This document shows, in pieces, positions 18,503 through 27,069 of a stretch of 64,000 nucleotides of DNA (its first letter is position 1; each line of letters opens with the position of its first letter). The notes under the pieces were generated by a model. It was not told where the DNA came from, did not search any database, and was given only the letters and a program-made list of their open reading frames with translations. The translations under genes were made by a program, and so were the position numbers. The stretch lies in assembly GCA_937922045.1 (NCBI GenBank), contig CAKZXA010000004.1, positions 106,878 to 170,877 on the forward strand. Direction: 5' to 3'. This DNA comes from an uncultured Acidimicrobiales bacterium (GTDB lineage: Bacteria; Actinomycetota; Acidimicrobiia; Acidimicrobiales; SZUA-35).

Positions 18503-19651
18503 ATGACCGTGAAACGACCACCGATTCGACTGCTCGACTTGGCCGGAACGCCGTCCGAGATTGGCAACGCCCATGGGGCCGCTTACCGCGACGAGATCCA
18601 GCACTACACCGCCGAGCGAGTCGATCTCGTGGCCAGCGGCCAATGGAGTGGTGGGCCATTGGCCAAGGGCGACGTGTTGGACCTGGCCGAATCCATGCTT
18701 GGGGCCCACGAAGCCTTCCATGCCGGGCTCTATGAGGAGCTTGTTTCGATGGCCGGAGCAGCTGGTATCAGCCCAGCTGAGGCTGTCGTTGTCGGCGGGT
18801 TCACCGACTTCGTCGACACGGTTCGGGCCGAGCTCGGCGGGCCGCCGCCAGCCACGGTCGTCGAGGATGACTGCACCGCGGTCATCGTGCCAAACGGGCG
18901 AACCGCTGATGGCAACGGCTACTTCGGTCAAACCTGGGACATGCACGATACCGCCACCGACCATGTCACCTTGCTACGTCTCCGACCAACCGAGGCCCCA
19001 GCCGCCATCGTCTTTACCACCACCGGGTGCTTGGGCCAGATCGGCATGAACGAGTTGGGTGTCTGTGTCGGCATCAACAATCTGACAGGCAACGACGGTC
19101 AGCGTGGGGTCGCCTGGACGTCGGTCGTGCGAGCCATGCTGACGACCGAATCGGCGGCCGACGCCCTCGATGTGCTCCTCGCCGCCAACCTGGCCGGCGC
19201 CCACAACTACTTGATCTTCGACCGCTCCGGAGACGGCTACAACGTCGAGGCCATGCCCTCAGCCCGCCCGGTGACAAAGCTGGCCGACGAACCCATTGCT
19301 CATACCAACCACACGGTCGATCCTGCCGCCTGCGCTGTCGAGGCCGCCAAAGACCCACTGATGATGGCCAGCTCAGTCGAGCGTCTGGCCAAGGCCAAAG
19401 AGCTCCTAAGCGACGGCACGATCGACGAAGAACGGCTCTTCGAACTGACCCGTGAGCCTGACGCGATCTGCCAGATAGCGGTCGAACCATTCCATGTCGA
19501 ATCTTCAGGAGCCGCCATCATGCGCCCGGCCACCGGCGACTTCTGGGCCTGCTGGGGTCGCCCGGCCGAGAACGAGTATCAACACATCCCGTTCTCCCCT
19601 TCTCCCGCGTCGACAACATCTTCCTCGACCCAAACGTCGAGCGTCAGCTAA
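18503..19651 (+). CDS. C45-family Ntn hydrolase (autoproteolytic acyltransferase/amidohydrolase)
   Basis: Body resembles acyl-CoA:6-APA acyltransferase family; putative nucleophile in VVEDD-CTAVIV; GQTWDMH, NELGVCVGINNL, AHNYLIFD. Start ambiguous (18473/18503/18509). Confidence 0.8.
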   Translation: MTVKRPPIRLLDLAGTPSEIGNAHGAAYRDEIQHYTAERVDLVASGQWSGGPLAKGDVLDLAESMLGAHEAFHAGLYEELVSMAGAAGISPAEAVVVGGFTDFVDTVRAELGGPPPATVVEDDCTAVIVPNGRTADGNGYFGQTWDMHDTATDHVTLLRLRPTEAPAAIVFTTTGCLGQIGMNELGVCVGINNLTGNDGQRGVAWTSVVRAMLTTESAADALDVLLAANLAGAHNYLIFDRSGDGYNVEAMPSARPVTKLADEPIAHTNHTVDPAACAVEAAKDPLMMASSVERLAKAKELLSDGTIDEERLFELTREPDAICQIAVEPFHVESSGAAIMRPATGDFWACWGRPAENEYQHIPFSPSPASTTSSSTQTSSVS

Positions 19652-19657
19652 GCCGAA

Positions 19658-20431
19658 ATGTCGAACGAGAGCCAGCCTCCAGCCAACGTCGAGATCGACT
19701 ACGCCCCCGATCCTGACGCCCTCATCGATGGGGAACCCGTGGTCGCCATCGGTCCCCGCTCCGGACTGCGCTACACCCACATCGTTGCCCGGTGGGCGAT
19801 TCGGCTGGAGGAGATCGAGCTGGCCTCGTACCCCACCGCCGATCCTGCAGACCTCTACGATCGCAACAGCCTTCGCCTTCTTGCCGCCGACTTCCCCAAC
19901 GGCTGCTTCGCCGGATTCGACGGCGACGAAATGGTGGCGATGGGCTTGGGGCTACGCACCCCCTTCGACGTTGCCAACCCTCAACACACGATCGACGACA
20001 TCGTGCCGCCCGATGGTGCTGCCAGCGGCCACGACCCAAACGGCCCTTGGTACTACGGCACCGGAATCTCTGTCACCCCCGAGTATCGGCGCCGCGGTAT
20101 CGGGGCCGAGCTCTACGGCCTGCGTAAGCAGGTGTGTCGACGCCTCGGCTTGAAAGGAATCGTGGCCGGAGGGGTTATGCCCGGCTTCGTCGACCACAAG
20201 CACGCTATGTCGGCCGACGACTACATCAACAAAGTCGCCAGCCGCGAGCTCTACGACCGCACGCTCACCTTCCAGCTCGACAACGGCTTCGTACTCGGAC
20301 CAGCCCTGTCGGGCTACATCACCGACCCCGCGGTCGACGATTTTGCCTCCTTCATCGTGTGGCACAACGACACCACTATCGAAACCAATGACGACAGTGA
20401 CACCAGCAACAGTGCGGTGGACGCAACGTGA
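19658..20431 (+). CDS. GNAT-family N-acetyltransferase
   Basis: SVTPEYRRRGIGAELYGLRKQVCRRLGLKGIVAGG acetyl-CoA-binding motif A. Confidence 0.75.
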   Translation: MSNESQPPANVEIDYAPDPDALIDGEPVVAIGPRSGLRYTHIVARWAIRLEEIELASYPTADPADLYDRNSLRLLAADFPNGCFAGFDGDEMVAMGLGLRTPFDVANPQHTIDDIVPPDGAASGHDPNGPWYYGTGISVTPEYRRRGIGAELYGLRKQVCRRLGLKGIVAGGVMPGFVDHKHAMSADDYINKVASRELYDRTLTFQLDNGFVLGPALSGYITDPAVDDFASFIVWHNDTTIETNDDSDTSNSAVDAT

Positions 20432-20868
20432 TCGACGACGTCGACCGAGAGCTGATCCGCCATCTCCAAAGCGACGGCCGACTGGCATTCTCCACACTCG
20501 GCCAGCTCGTCGGGTTATCGGATGCTGCGGCCCGCCAAAGGGTGCGGCGATTGTGCTCGATGGGTGTGATCGACATCGTCGCCGTCACCGATCCGCGCAA
20601 GTTGGGGCTTGGCTATCAAGCCATGATCGGCCTCAAGGTGACGGGTGATAGCCAGAAGATCGCCAACGAGATCGGCTCCTTCAAGGAGTCGCACTATGTG
20701 GTGATAACCGCCGGCCGCCACGACATCCTGGCCGAGGTCGTTTGCACCAACGCCGACGCCCTCCTGACGTTGGCTGACAACGTCCGTTCGATCGATGGCG
20801 TTGAATCGATCGAGGTCACGCCCTATCTTGCCATCACGAAAGAAACCTACGACTGGGGTGCAGGATGA
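20428..20868 (+). CDS. Lrp/AsnC family transcriptional regulator
   Basis: IDDVDRELIRHLQSDGRLAFSTLGQLVGLSDAAARQRVRRL (HTH), then RAM-like domain; overlaps GNAT and agmatinase ORFs (ATGA type). Confidence 0.9.
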   Translation: MIDDVDRELIRHLQSDGRLAFSTLGQLVGLSDAAARQRVRRLCSMGVIDIVAVTDPRKLGLGYQAMIGLKVTGDSQKIANEIGSFKESHYVVITAGRHDILAEVVCTNADALLTLADNVRSIDGVESIEVTPYLAITKETYDWGAG

Positions 20869-21839
20869 CCGAGCCTTTAGAGGGCGATCAAGCCTTCCGC
20901 AGCCCAAGGCTGGAGGGCCGCGACCTTGAGATGACGTTCGCCGGGGCCGTCTCCATGCTTCGTCGCAAGTACACCCGCAACCTCGATGAGGCCGAAATCG
21001 TCATAAGCGGCATTCCCTTCGACATGGCCACCTCCAATCGCCCCGGCGCTCGCTTTGGGCCTCGCGCCATTCGAGCGGCCTCCGTCGGTCTCGCCGAGCT
21101 GAACGCCTACCCCTGGGGTTTCGATCCTTTCGAGTACGTGAGGGTCGCCGACTACGGCGACTGTTTTATCGACTTCGGGCATCCGGAGGAAGCGGTTCGC
21201 CGGATCGAAGCCCATGCCGACACCATCATCGGATCCGACACCATGATGGTGAGTCTCGGAGGGGATCATTTCGTCTCCTATCCCCTCCTGCGAGCCCACG
21301 CCAAGCGCTTCGGTCCCTTGTCACTCATCCATTTCGATGCCCACAGCGATACGTGGGATGACGACGGAGACCGGCTCGACCATGGGTCCATGTTTTTGCG
21401 AGCGGCCCGCGAGGGCATCATCGACCCGGCTACCTCGATCCAGATCGGCATCCGCACCTACAACTCAAAGACCCACGGCTTCACGATCGTTGGCGCACCC
21501 TGGGTGCACCGGGAGGGCATCGGAGCGGTGCTGGACAAGATCGACGAGGTCGTCGGCACCAACAAGGCCTACCTCACCTTCGACATCGACTGCCTCGACC
21601 CCGCCTTTGCCCCCGGTACTGGCACACCTGTAGTAGGCGGATTGAGTTCGGCCCAGGCGTTGGAAGCCATCCGGGGTCTAGGCCATCTCGACATCGTCGG
21701 GATGGATGTGGTTGAGGTTGCTCCCGCTTACGATGTATCCGAGATCACGGCCACTGCGGCGGCCACACTCGTACACGATTTCATTTGTCTGCAAGCTCTC
21801 AAGCTCGGCGCTACCTCTGAGCCTTACGGACTGCAATAG
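20865..21839 (+). CDS. speB: Agmatinase/arginase-family ureohydrolase
   Basis: SLGGDHFVSYPLL, IHFDAHSDTWDDDG, LTFDIDCLDPAFAPGTGTPVVGG, DVVEVAPAYD. Confidence 0.87.
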   Translation: MTEPLEGDQAFRSPRLEGRDLEMTFAGAVSMLRRKYTRNLDEAEIVISGIPFDMATSNRPGARFGPRAIRAASVGLAELNAYPWGFDPFEYVRVADYGDCFIDFGHPEEAVRRIEAHADTIIGSDTMMVSLGGDHFVSYPLLRAHAKRFGPLSLIHFDAHSDTWDDDGDRLDHGSMFLRAAREGIIDPATSIQIGIRTYNSKTHGFTIVGAPWVHREGIGAVLDKIDEVVGTNKAYLTFDIDCLDPAFAPGTGTPVVGGLSSAQALEAIRGLGHLDIVGMDVVEVAPAYDVSEITATAAATLVHDFICLQALKLGATSEPYGLQ

Positions 21840-21841
21840 GT

Positions 21842-21858
21842 TCTTCGCAGAGCGAAGA
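21842..21858 (+). promoter_or_regulatory. Small hairpin TCTTCGC-AGA-GCGAAGA between ureohydrolase and potA-like gene
   Basis: Perfect 7-bp stem, triloop. Confidence 0.45.
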
Positions 21859-21890
21859 GTCTTTCCAACTATCCCAGAGGGGGAATCTGG

Positions 21891-22994
21891 ATGGGAGAAA
21901 CCCGAGACGCCCACGAGACGACGACGGCCGCCGACGCAGTCGCCATCAGTGGCGTCACGAAACGTTTTGGCGATGTTGTTGCCGTAGACAACATCGATCT
22001 AAACATCGCGGACGGTGAATTCTTCGCCATGCTCGGCCCCTCGGGCTGCGGCAAGACGACCACCTTGCGCATGATTGCCGGTCTTGAGTTCCCGACCCAG
22101 GGCAGCCTGAAGATTTTCGGCGACGAGGTCGGCACCTTGCCGCCGAACAAGCGACCGGTCAACACGGTGTTTCAGAACTACGCCCTGTTCCCCCATATGA
22201 ACGTGCTCGACAATGTGAGCTTCGGCCTGCGCATGCAGAACGTTGGCCGGTCTGAGGCCGCCGACCGGGCCCGGGCCCTTATCAAGCTGGTGCAGTTGGA
22301 AGGCATGGAGCGGCGCAAACCGTCGCAGCTCTCCGGTGGCCAGCAACAGCGAGTCGCCCTGGCTCGCGCCCTGGTCAACAAGCCAAAGGTTCTCCTCCTC
22401 GACGAGCCGCTTGGTGCCCTCGACCTCAAACTCCGCCAGGAGATGCAAAACGAGCTCAAGAGCCTCCAACGCGAACTCGGTGTCAGCTTCGTGTTCGTCA
22501 CCCACGACCAGGAGGAAGCGCTAACGATGAGCGACCGCATTGCGGTCATGGAAGACGGGCGTCTCCTCCAGGTTGGCTCGGCCGAAGACCTCTACGAGCG
22601 GCCGGCCAACCGGTTCGTCGCCGACTTCATCGGCCAGACAAACCTCGTCGACGCCACCGTCGCCGACAGCGACACGATCGTTCTGGGCAACGGATCGAAG
22701 GTTCGGGCCACCACCTCGCTCGGCTCAGGTTCCAAGGTGGCGATGAGTTTGCGACCAGAGGCGATCAGTATCGGACCACGAGGGTCGGCTCCCGCCGACC
22801 ACAGCGAAGAATCGCTCGACGGCATCGTCTCGTCGTCCACCTATCTCGGACACGCCGTCGACTATCGGGTCTCGGTCGACTGGATCGACCTTGAGGTTCG
22901 GGCCGGGGCGATTGGCGCACAGCAGCGATTCAGCCCCGGCGATGAGGTATCACTGTGGTGGGATCGGGCCGCCAACTGGGTGGTAGCCGACTAG
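21891..22994 (+). CDS. potA: Spermidine/putrescine ABC transporter ATP-binding protein
   Basis: Walker A GPSGCGKTT, signature LSGGQQQRVALARAL, Walker B VLLLDEPLGALD; TOBE-like C-terminus; in a pot operon. Confidence 0.92.
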   Translation: MGETRDAHETTTAADAVAISGVTKRFGDVVAVDNIDLNIADGEFFAMLGPSGCGKTTTLRMIAGLEFPTQGSLKIFGDEVGTLPPNKRPVNTVFQNYALFPHMNVLDNVSFGLRMQNVGRSEAADRARALIKLVQLEGMERRKPSQLSGGQQQRVALARALVNKPKVLLLDEPLGALDLKLRQEMQNELKSLQRELGVSFVFVTHDQEEALTMSDRIAVMEDGRLLQVGSAEDLYERPANRFVADFIGQTNLVDATVADSDTIVLGNGSKVRATTSLGSGSKVAMSLRPEAISIGPRGSAPADHSEESLDGIVSSSTYLGHAVDYRVSVDWIDLEVRAGAIGAQQRFSPGDEVSLWWDRAANWVVAD

Positions 22995-23908
22995 TGACCG
23001 CCGCGACCGAAGCTCTCACCGATCCAGCGCTCGAGGCAGCCGTCGCTACACCCGAGTTCGAGTTGGCCAATATCCGTCAACGAAAACGACGGGGGCTGCT
23101 GATAGCTCTGCCCGCCTACATCTACCTGCTCATCTTCTTCGCGGTCCCGCTGATCACCGTGATCATCTATTCGTTCGCCACCCGCAACCGTTTCGGCGGA
23201 GCCGATCTCAACAACTGGAACATCGACTCCTACCGGGAGCTCGGCGATGATCTGATCAGAACAATCCTGCTGCGTTCGGCGGGGCTGGCCATACTCACAA
23301 CCATCATCTGTCTGCTCATCTCCTACCCCTTCGCCTACTACATGGCGACCCGGTCCGAGAAGGTGCGCAACCTGATGTTGGTGTTCGTGATGATCCCGTT
23401 CTGGACCAACTTTCTGGTTCGCAACTACGCCTGGTACGTGATCCTCGGCACCGACGGACCCTTCAGCCAGTTCACCGAATTCATCGGTTTTGGCCCGACC
23501 CGAGTGCTCTTCACCCAGGTCGCCGTAGTGCTCGGCCTCGTCTACGGCTTCCTGCCCTTCATGATTCTCCCCCTCTACGCCTCGATCGAACGAATCGATG
23601 GACGGCTTATCGAAGCCTCCAGAGACCTCTACGCCAACGGCTGGCAGGCGTTCAGAAACGTGCTCTGGCCTCTCTCCTTGCCGGGCGTTGTGGCCGGTTC
23701 CATTCTGGTCTTCATTCCCTCCTTAGGCGCCTACGTCACACCCCACATCCTGGGTGGAACGAAAGGCACGCTTCTGGGTAGCTACATCGTGACCCAGTTC
23801 CTGACGGCAAGAAACCTTCCCTTCGGTGCCGCCATGTCGACGGTCCTGATGATCATCATGTTGGCCGCGACCATCCTCTATTTCCGAAAGGGAGGTCGAA
23901 CCCTATGA
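22994..23908 (+). CDS. potB: Spermidine/putrescine ABC transporter permease
   Basis: EASRDLYANGWQAFRNVLWPLSLPGVVAGS EAA loop; GTG start overlaps the potA stop (TAGTG). Confidence 0.9.
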   Translation: MTAATEALTDPALEAAVATPEFELANIRQRKRRGLLIALPAYIYLLIFFAVPLITVIIYSFATRNRFGGADLNNWNIDSYRELGDDLIRTILLRSAGLAILTTIICLLISYPFAYYMATRSEKVRNLMLVFVMIPFWTNFLVRNYAWYVILGTDGPFSQFTEFIGFGPTRVLFTQVAVVLGLVYGFLPFMILPLYASIERIDGRLIEASRDLYANGWQAFRNVLWPLSLPGVVAGSILVFIPSLGAYVTPHILGGTKGTLLGSYIVTQFLTARNLPFGAAMSTVLMIIMLAATILYFRKGGRTL

Positions 23909-23970
23909 TCCTCGACGCTCTGCCGGAGGCAACGCTGCATACCTACGCTCTGCCGGAGGCAACGCTGTGA
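23905..23970 (+). CDS. 21-codon mini-ORF MILDALPEATLHTYALPEATL, coupled between potB and potC
   Basis: ATGA overlap with the potB stop and GTGA overlap with the potC start; contains a 30-bp-period duplication. Confidence 0.4.
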   Translation: MILDALPEATLHTYALPEATL

Positions 23971-24785
23971 CCGGCATAACCGAACCACGCGGCATGACGA
24001 AGGCTTCGCTACGAGGTATCAGCTGGCTGGTCTACGTCTTCTTCTACGCACCGATTCTGGTGCTGATCATTTTCTCCTTCAGCGACAACCGAAATGTCGG
24101 TGTTTGGGGTGGCTTTACCACCTCCTGGTACGCCGACTTCGCCCAGGACTCCAAGCTCACAGGCGCCTTGTCGAATTCGCTCCAGATCGCCGTCGTCGCC
24201 ACCTTGATCTCAGTCGTGCTCGGCACGATGGCCGCACTGGCACTCGAACGATTCTCGTTTAGGGGCAAGCAGGTCTTTGACGCCCTGCTCTACCTGCCGG
24301 TCATCATTCCCGACGTGACCATGGCCGTCATGCTCCTCCTCTTCTTCACCCAGGCGGCCAAATGGTTTGGTTTCTCCAAGGGTTTCAGCACGATCGCCCT
24401 CAGCCACATCGCCTTCTGCATTAGCTTCGTCTCCATCGTCGTACGGGCTCGCCTGGCGGGGATGGACGACAAGCTGGAGGAAGCGGCCATGGACCTGTAC
24501 GCTTCCCGATGGCAGGCATTTCGCTATGTCACGCTTCCGCTCATCATGCCCGGTATTCTCGGCGGTGCGCTCCTGGCTATGACCTTGTCGCTCGACGACG
24601 TGGTAATAACCCAGTTCGTGACAGGGGCCGGCTGGAGCACCTTGCCGGTCTATGTCTTCAGTCTCATTCGCAAAGGGGTGACACCTCTCATAAACGCCGT
24701 TTCGGTCGTGATGCTCGTAGCCTCAATGGTCCTCGTCGCACTCTCACTACTGACTCAACGGCTACGAGGTGACGACCCGGCGTAA
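23967..24785 (+). CDS. potC: Spermidine/putrescine ABC transporter permease
   Basis: EEAAMDLYASRWQAFRYVTLPLIMPGILGGALLAMTLSLDDVVITQF, characteristic of PotC/PotI. Confidence 0.9.
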   Translation: MTGITEPRGMTKASLRGISWLVYVFFYAPILVLIIFSFSDNRNVGVWGGFTTSWYADFAQDSKLTGALSNSLQIAVVATLISVVLGTMAALALERFSFRGKQVFDALLYLPVIIPDVTMAVMLLLFFTQAAKWFGFSKGFSTIALSHIAFCISFVSIVVRARLAGMDDKLEEAAMDLYASRWQAFRYVTLPLIMPGILGGALLAMTLSLDDVVITQFVTGAGWSTLPVYVFSLIRKGVTPLINAVSVVMLVASMVLVALSLLTQRLRGDDPA

Positions 24786-24862
24786 CGGTTCGGCGACACC
24801 GCCCTGCTTCGTAGGGCCGCCGCCGACCACATCCAAGAAAGAACCCAAAGGGGAGAGAACAA

Positions 24863-25981
24863 ATGGCAACGAAACAAACCAGGTGGGCGGCACTACTTGC
24901 TGCGCTCGCCCTCCTATTCTCAGCGTGTGGCGACGGTGAGGGCGGCGGAGGCGAATCCAGCGCTGCTAGCGCCGCCTGTGAAGTCGGGCAGGTCGACGGC
25001 GACCTGGCGCTTTATAACTGGGCCGAATACATCGACCCTGAACAACTCGACGCCTTCGGCCAGGAGTTTGGTATAGGCGCAACGATGACCGAGTATGACT
25101 CGAACGAGGCCATGCTGCCGGTGGTAAGCGCCGGCAACTCGGGCTACGACGTCATCATTCCCTCCGACTACATGGTTGGCATCATGATCGACGGCGAGTT
25201 CATCCAGCCGCTCAACTTCGATGCAATTCCCAACGCCTCGAACATCTCCGATGACTTCGCCAACCCTTCCTACGATCCGAACCAGAGCCACTCGGTTCCC
25301 TACCAGTGGGGCTACACAGGCCTGGCGGTTGATACCGCCGTCGTCGGCACCGATTTCCCTCGTACCTGGGACCTGGTCTTCGGCGATTCCGTTCCGGCCG
25401 ATGCAGCGGGCAAGGTGACCCTGCTCAACGACCCCCGCGAAACGATGGGGGCCGCTTTGAAAGCACTTGGCTACTCGCTGAACACCACCGATGACGCCCA
25501 ACTCGACGAGGCCCGGAACCTGGTGAGCGGCTCGAAGGAAAACGTTCTTCGCTTCGATACCGACTCAGCCGACGAGCTCCTAACCTCTGGAGAATCAGCC
25601 ATCGCCCACGGCTACTCAGGCGACATGTTCACCCAGTTCTTGGAGACCGACGACCCCAGCCGCTACGTGTTCTTCGTACCTGAAGAGGGCGGCACTCGCT
25701 GGATCGACAACATGGCGATCCCCTTCGATGCTCCGCACCCCTGCACCGCCCACACCTTCATCAACTGGTTGCTCGACGCCGAGCAGGGCGCGGCGCTTTC
25801 GAACTGGAACTACTACGGAACCCCGAACAAGGCCGCCATCGATCTGCTAGACGATGAGCTCAACGAATTCCTCACCGACCCGAGCGTGCTGCCCGGTGGC
25901 TTGAGTTCCGTCGAGTCGATCGCCGATACCGGCGACTTCGAAACCAACTACACCGACGCCTTCACCGAGGCTGTCGGCTAG
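24863..25981 (+). CDS. potD: Polyamine ABC transporter substrate-binding lipoprotein
   Basis: Lipobox LLFSAC; LALYNWAEYIDPEQLDAFGQEFG, YDVIIPSDYMVGIMI, VPYQWGYTGLAVD. Confidence 0.9.
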   Translation: MATKQTRWAALLAALALLFSACGDGEGGGGESSAASAACEVGQVDGDLALYNWAEYIDPEQLDAFGQEFGIGATMTEYDSNEAMLPVVSAGNSGYDVIIPSDYMVGIMIDGEFIQPLNFDAIPNASNISDDFANPSYDPNQSHSVPYQWGYTGLAVDTAVVGTDFPRTWDLVFGDSVPADAAGKVTLLNDPRETMGAALKALGYSLNTTDDAQLDEARNLVSGSKENVLRFDTDSADELLTSGESAIAHGYSGDMFTQFLETDDPSRYVFFVPEEGGTRWIDNMAIPFDAPHPCTAHTFINWLLDAEQGAALSNWNYYGTPNKAAIDLLDDELNEFLTDPSVLPGGLSSVESIADTGDFETNYTDAFTEAVG

Positions 25982-26032
25982 CCCATACCGGCCGAACGCA
26001 GAGTGACCTCAGCGATCGGCCACAGAAGTGAT

Positions 26033-26074
26033 CTGCGAGCGGTTTGCGTGGGCGAAGACGCAAACCGCTCGCAG
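26033..26074. terminator. Perfect 17-bp stem hairpin CTGCGAGCGGTTTGCGT-N8-ACGCAAACCGCTCGCAG
   Basis: 17/17 paired, 8-nt loop GGGCGAAG, between convergent potD and M50 peptidase genes; no U-tract. Confidence 0.75.
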
Positions 26075-26083
26075 GGATCGACG

Positions 26084-26974
26084 TCAGCGGGTGTGGGTGT
26101 CGGAGTTAAGGGGACGACCGCTGACATCGACGACCTGGCGGACGGGCGCCGGCTTCGGTGCCCTTCCTGTTACGAGGTCTACGAGGGAGAACAAAAGAGG
26201 CGAGGGTGCGGCGCCGTTGCGACGCATGTCCTGCATGTGTTGCTGCATCTTGCGCTGGCGGAGCTGGAGGCGGGCCTGACGGCCCTCTCCCTTGGCCGAG
26301 GCCACAACGAACCAGCCGATGAAGGCGGTCATGAGCCCACCGCCGGTGGTGGCGAACTGCCACACGCCGAAGGCCACGATGCCCCAGCCGAGCCAGCGGC
26401 CGACACGGGCTGCGCTTACGGTCGATTCGAGCCGTTCGCCAGTCCGGTGCCACATGGCTGCTTGCAGAACCCGGCCGCCGTCGAGCGGAAGGGCTGGAAT
26501 CATGTTGAACACGGCCAAGCTCAGATTGATAAGGCCGATCCACAACACCGACGCCGCCAGCAGACCATCGGCCACCAACACGCCGCTCATGGAAACCCCG
26601 AGAGCGGCAATACCAAGCCCAAGGCTTACGGCCGGACCAGCGAGGGCGATCCTCGCCGCGGCGCCAGCCGAATCTGGCTCACGTTCAAGCGAGGCGACCC
26701 CGCCGAGTGCAAACAGGGTAATGCTGCGGACACCAACGCCATTGCGTTGCGCCACAATCGAGTGCCCGAGTTCGTGGGCCACGATCGAGGCGAGGAAGGC
26801 GACGACGATTCCGGCGCTGGCGACGAGGTAGGCGGTGGTGCCAAACCCAGGAGCGAACGATGGCAAGACGCTTCTGGAGACCGTACTCATGACGAGGAAG
26901 GCAATGATGCCGACCGTCCAATGTACGCCGACCTTTATGCCGGAGATTCTGCCCAACGTAAGCGAAGATTTCAT
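26084..26974 (-). CDS. Site-2 protease family (M50) intramembrane metalloprotease
   Basis: IVAHELGHSIVA (HExxH) and NMIPALPLDGGRVLQA (NxxPxxPLDGG). Confidence 0.92.
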   Translation of the reverse strand: MKSSLTLGRISGIKVGVHWTVGIIAFLVMSTVSRSVLPSFAPGFGTTAYLVASAGIVVAFLASIVAHELGHSIVAQRNGVGVRSITLFALGGVASLEREPDSAGAAARIALAGPAVSLGLGIAALGVSMSGVLVADGLLAASVLWIGLINLSLAVFNMIPALPLDGGRVLQAAMWHRTGERLESTVSAARVGRWLGWGIVAFGVWQFATTGGGLMTAFIGWFVVASAKGEGRQARLQLRQRKMQQHMQDMRRNGAAPSPLLFSLVDLVTGRAPKPAPVRQVVDVSGRPLNSDTHTR

Positions 26975-27069
26975 GTTAAGGCCAAGTATGCGCCAACCCG
27001 CCTAAAGCGAGCCGAAAAGGTGGTCTAATGCTTGGCTAGCGACAGCCTAGAAACGCTTGTTCTCACAGG

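Noticed and set aside
18299-18964. N-terminal extension of the FAD oxidase ORF
   Set aside because: The extension crosses the operator array and overlaps the divergent C45 gene; homology begins at MDFESVTTNSLWLDRL (start 18298).
24814-24830. 17-mer GGGCCGCCGCCGACCAC shared with 39615-39631, both upstream of genes
   Set aside because: Short GC-rich match; in GC-rich DNA of this size such a coincidence is not surprising, and flanks do not align beyond it.
26003-27028. 341-aa plus-strand ORF
   Set aside because: Antisense to the M50 protease with its clear HELGH and PLDGG motifs.
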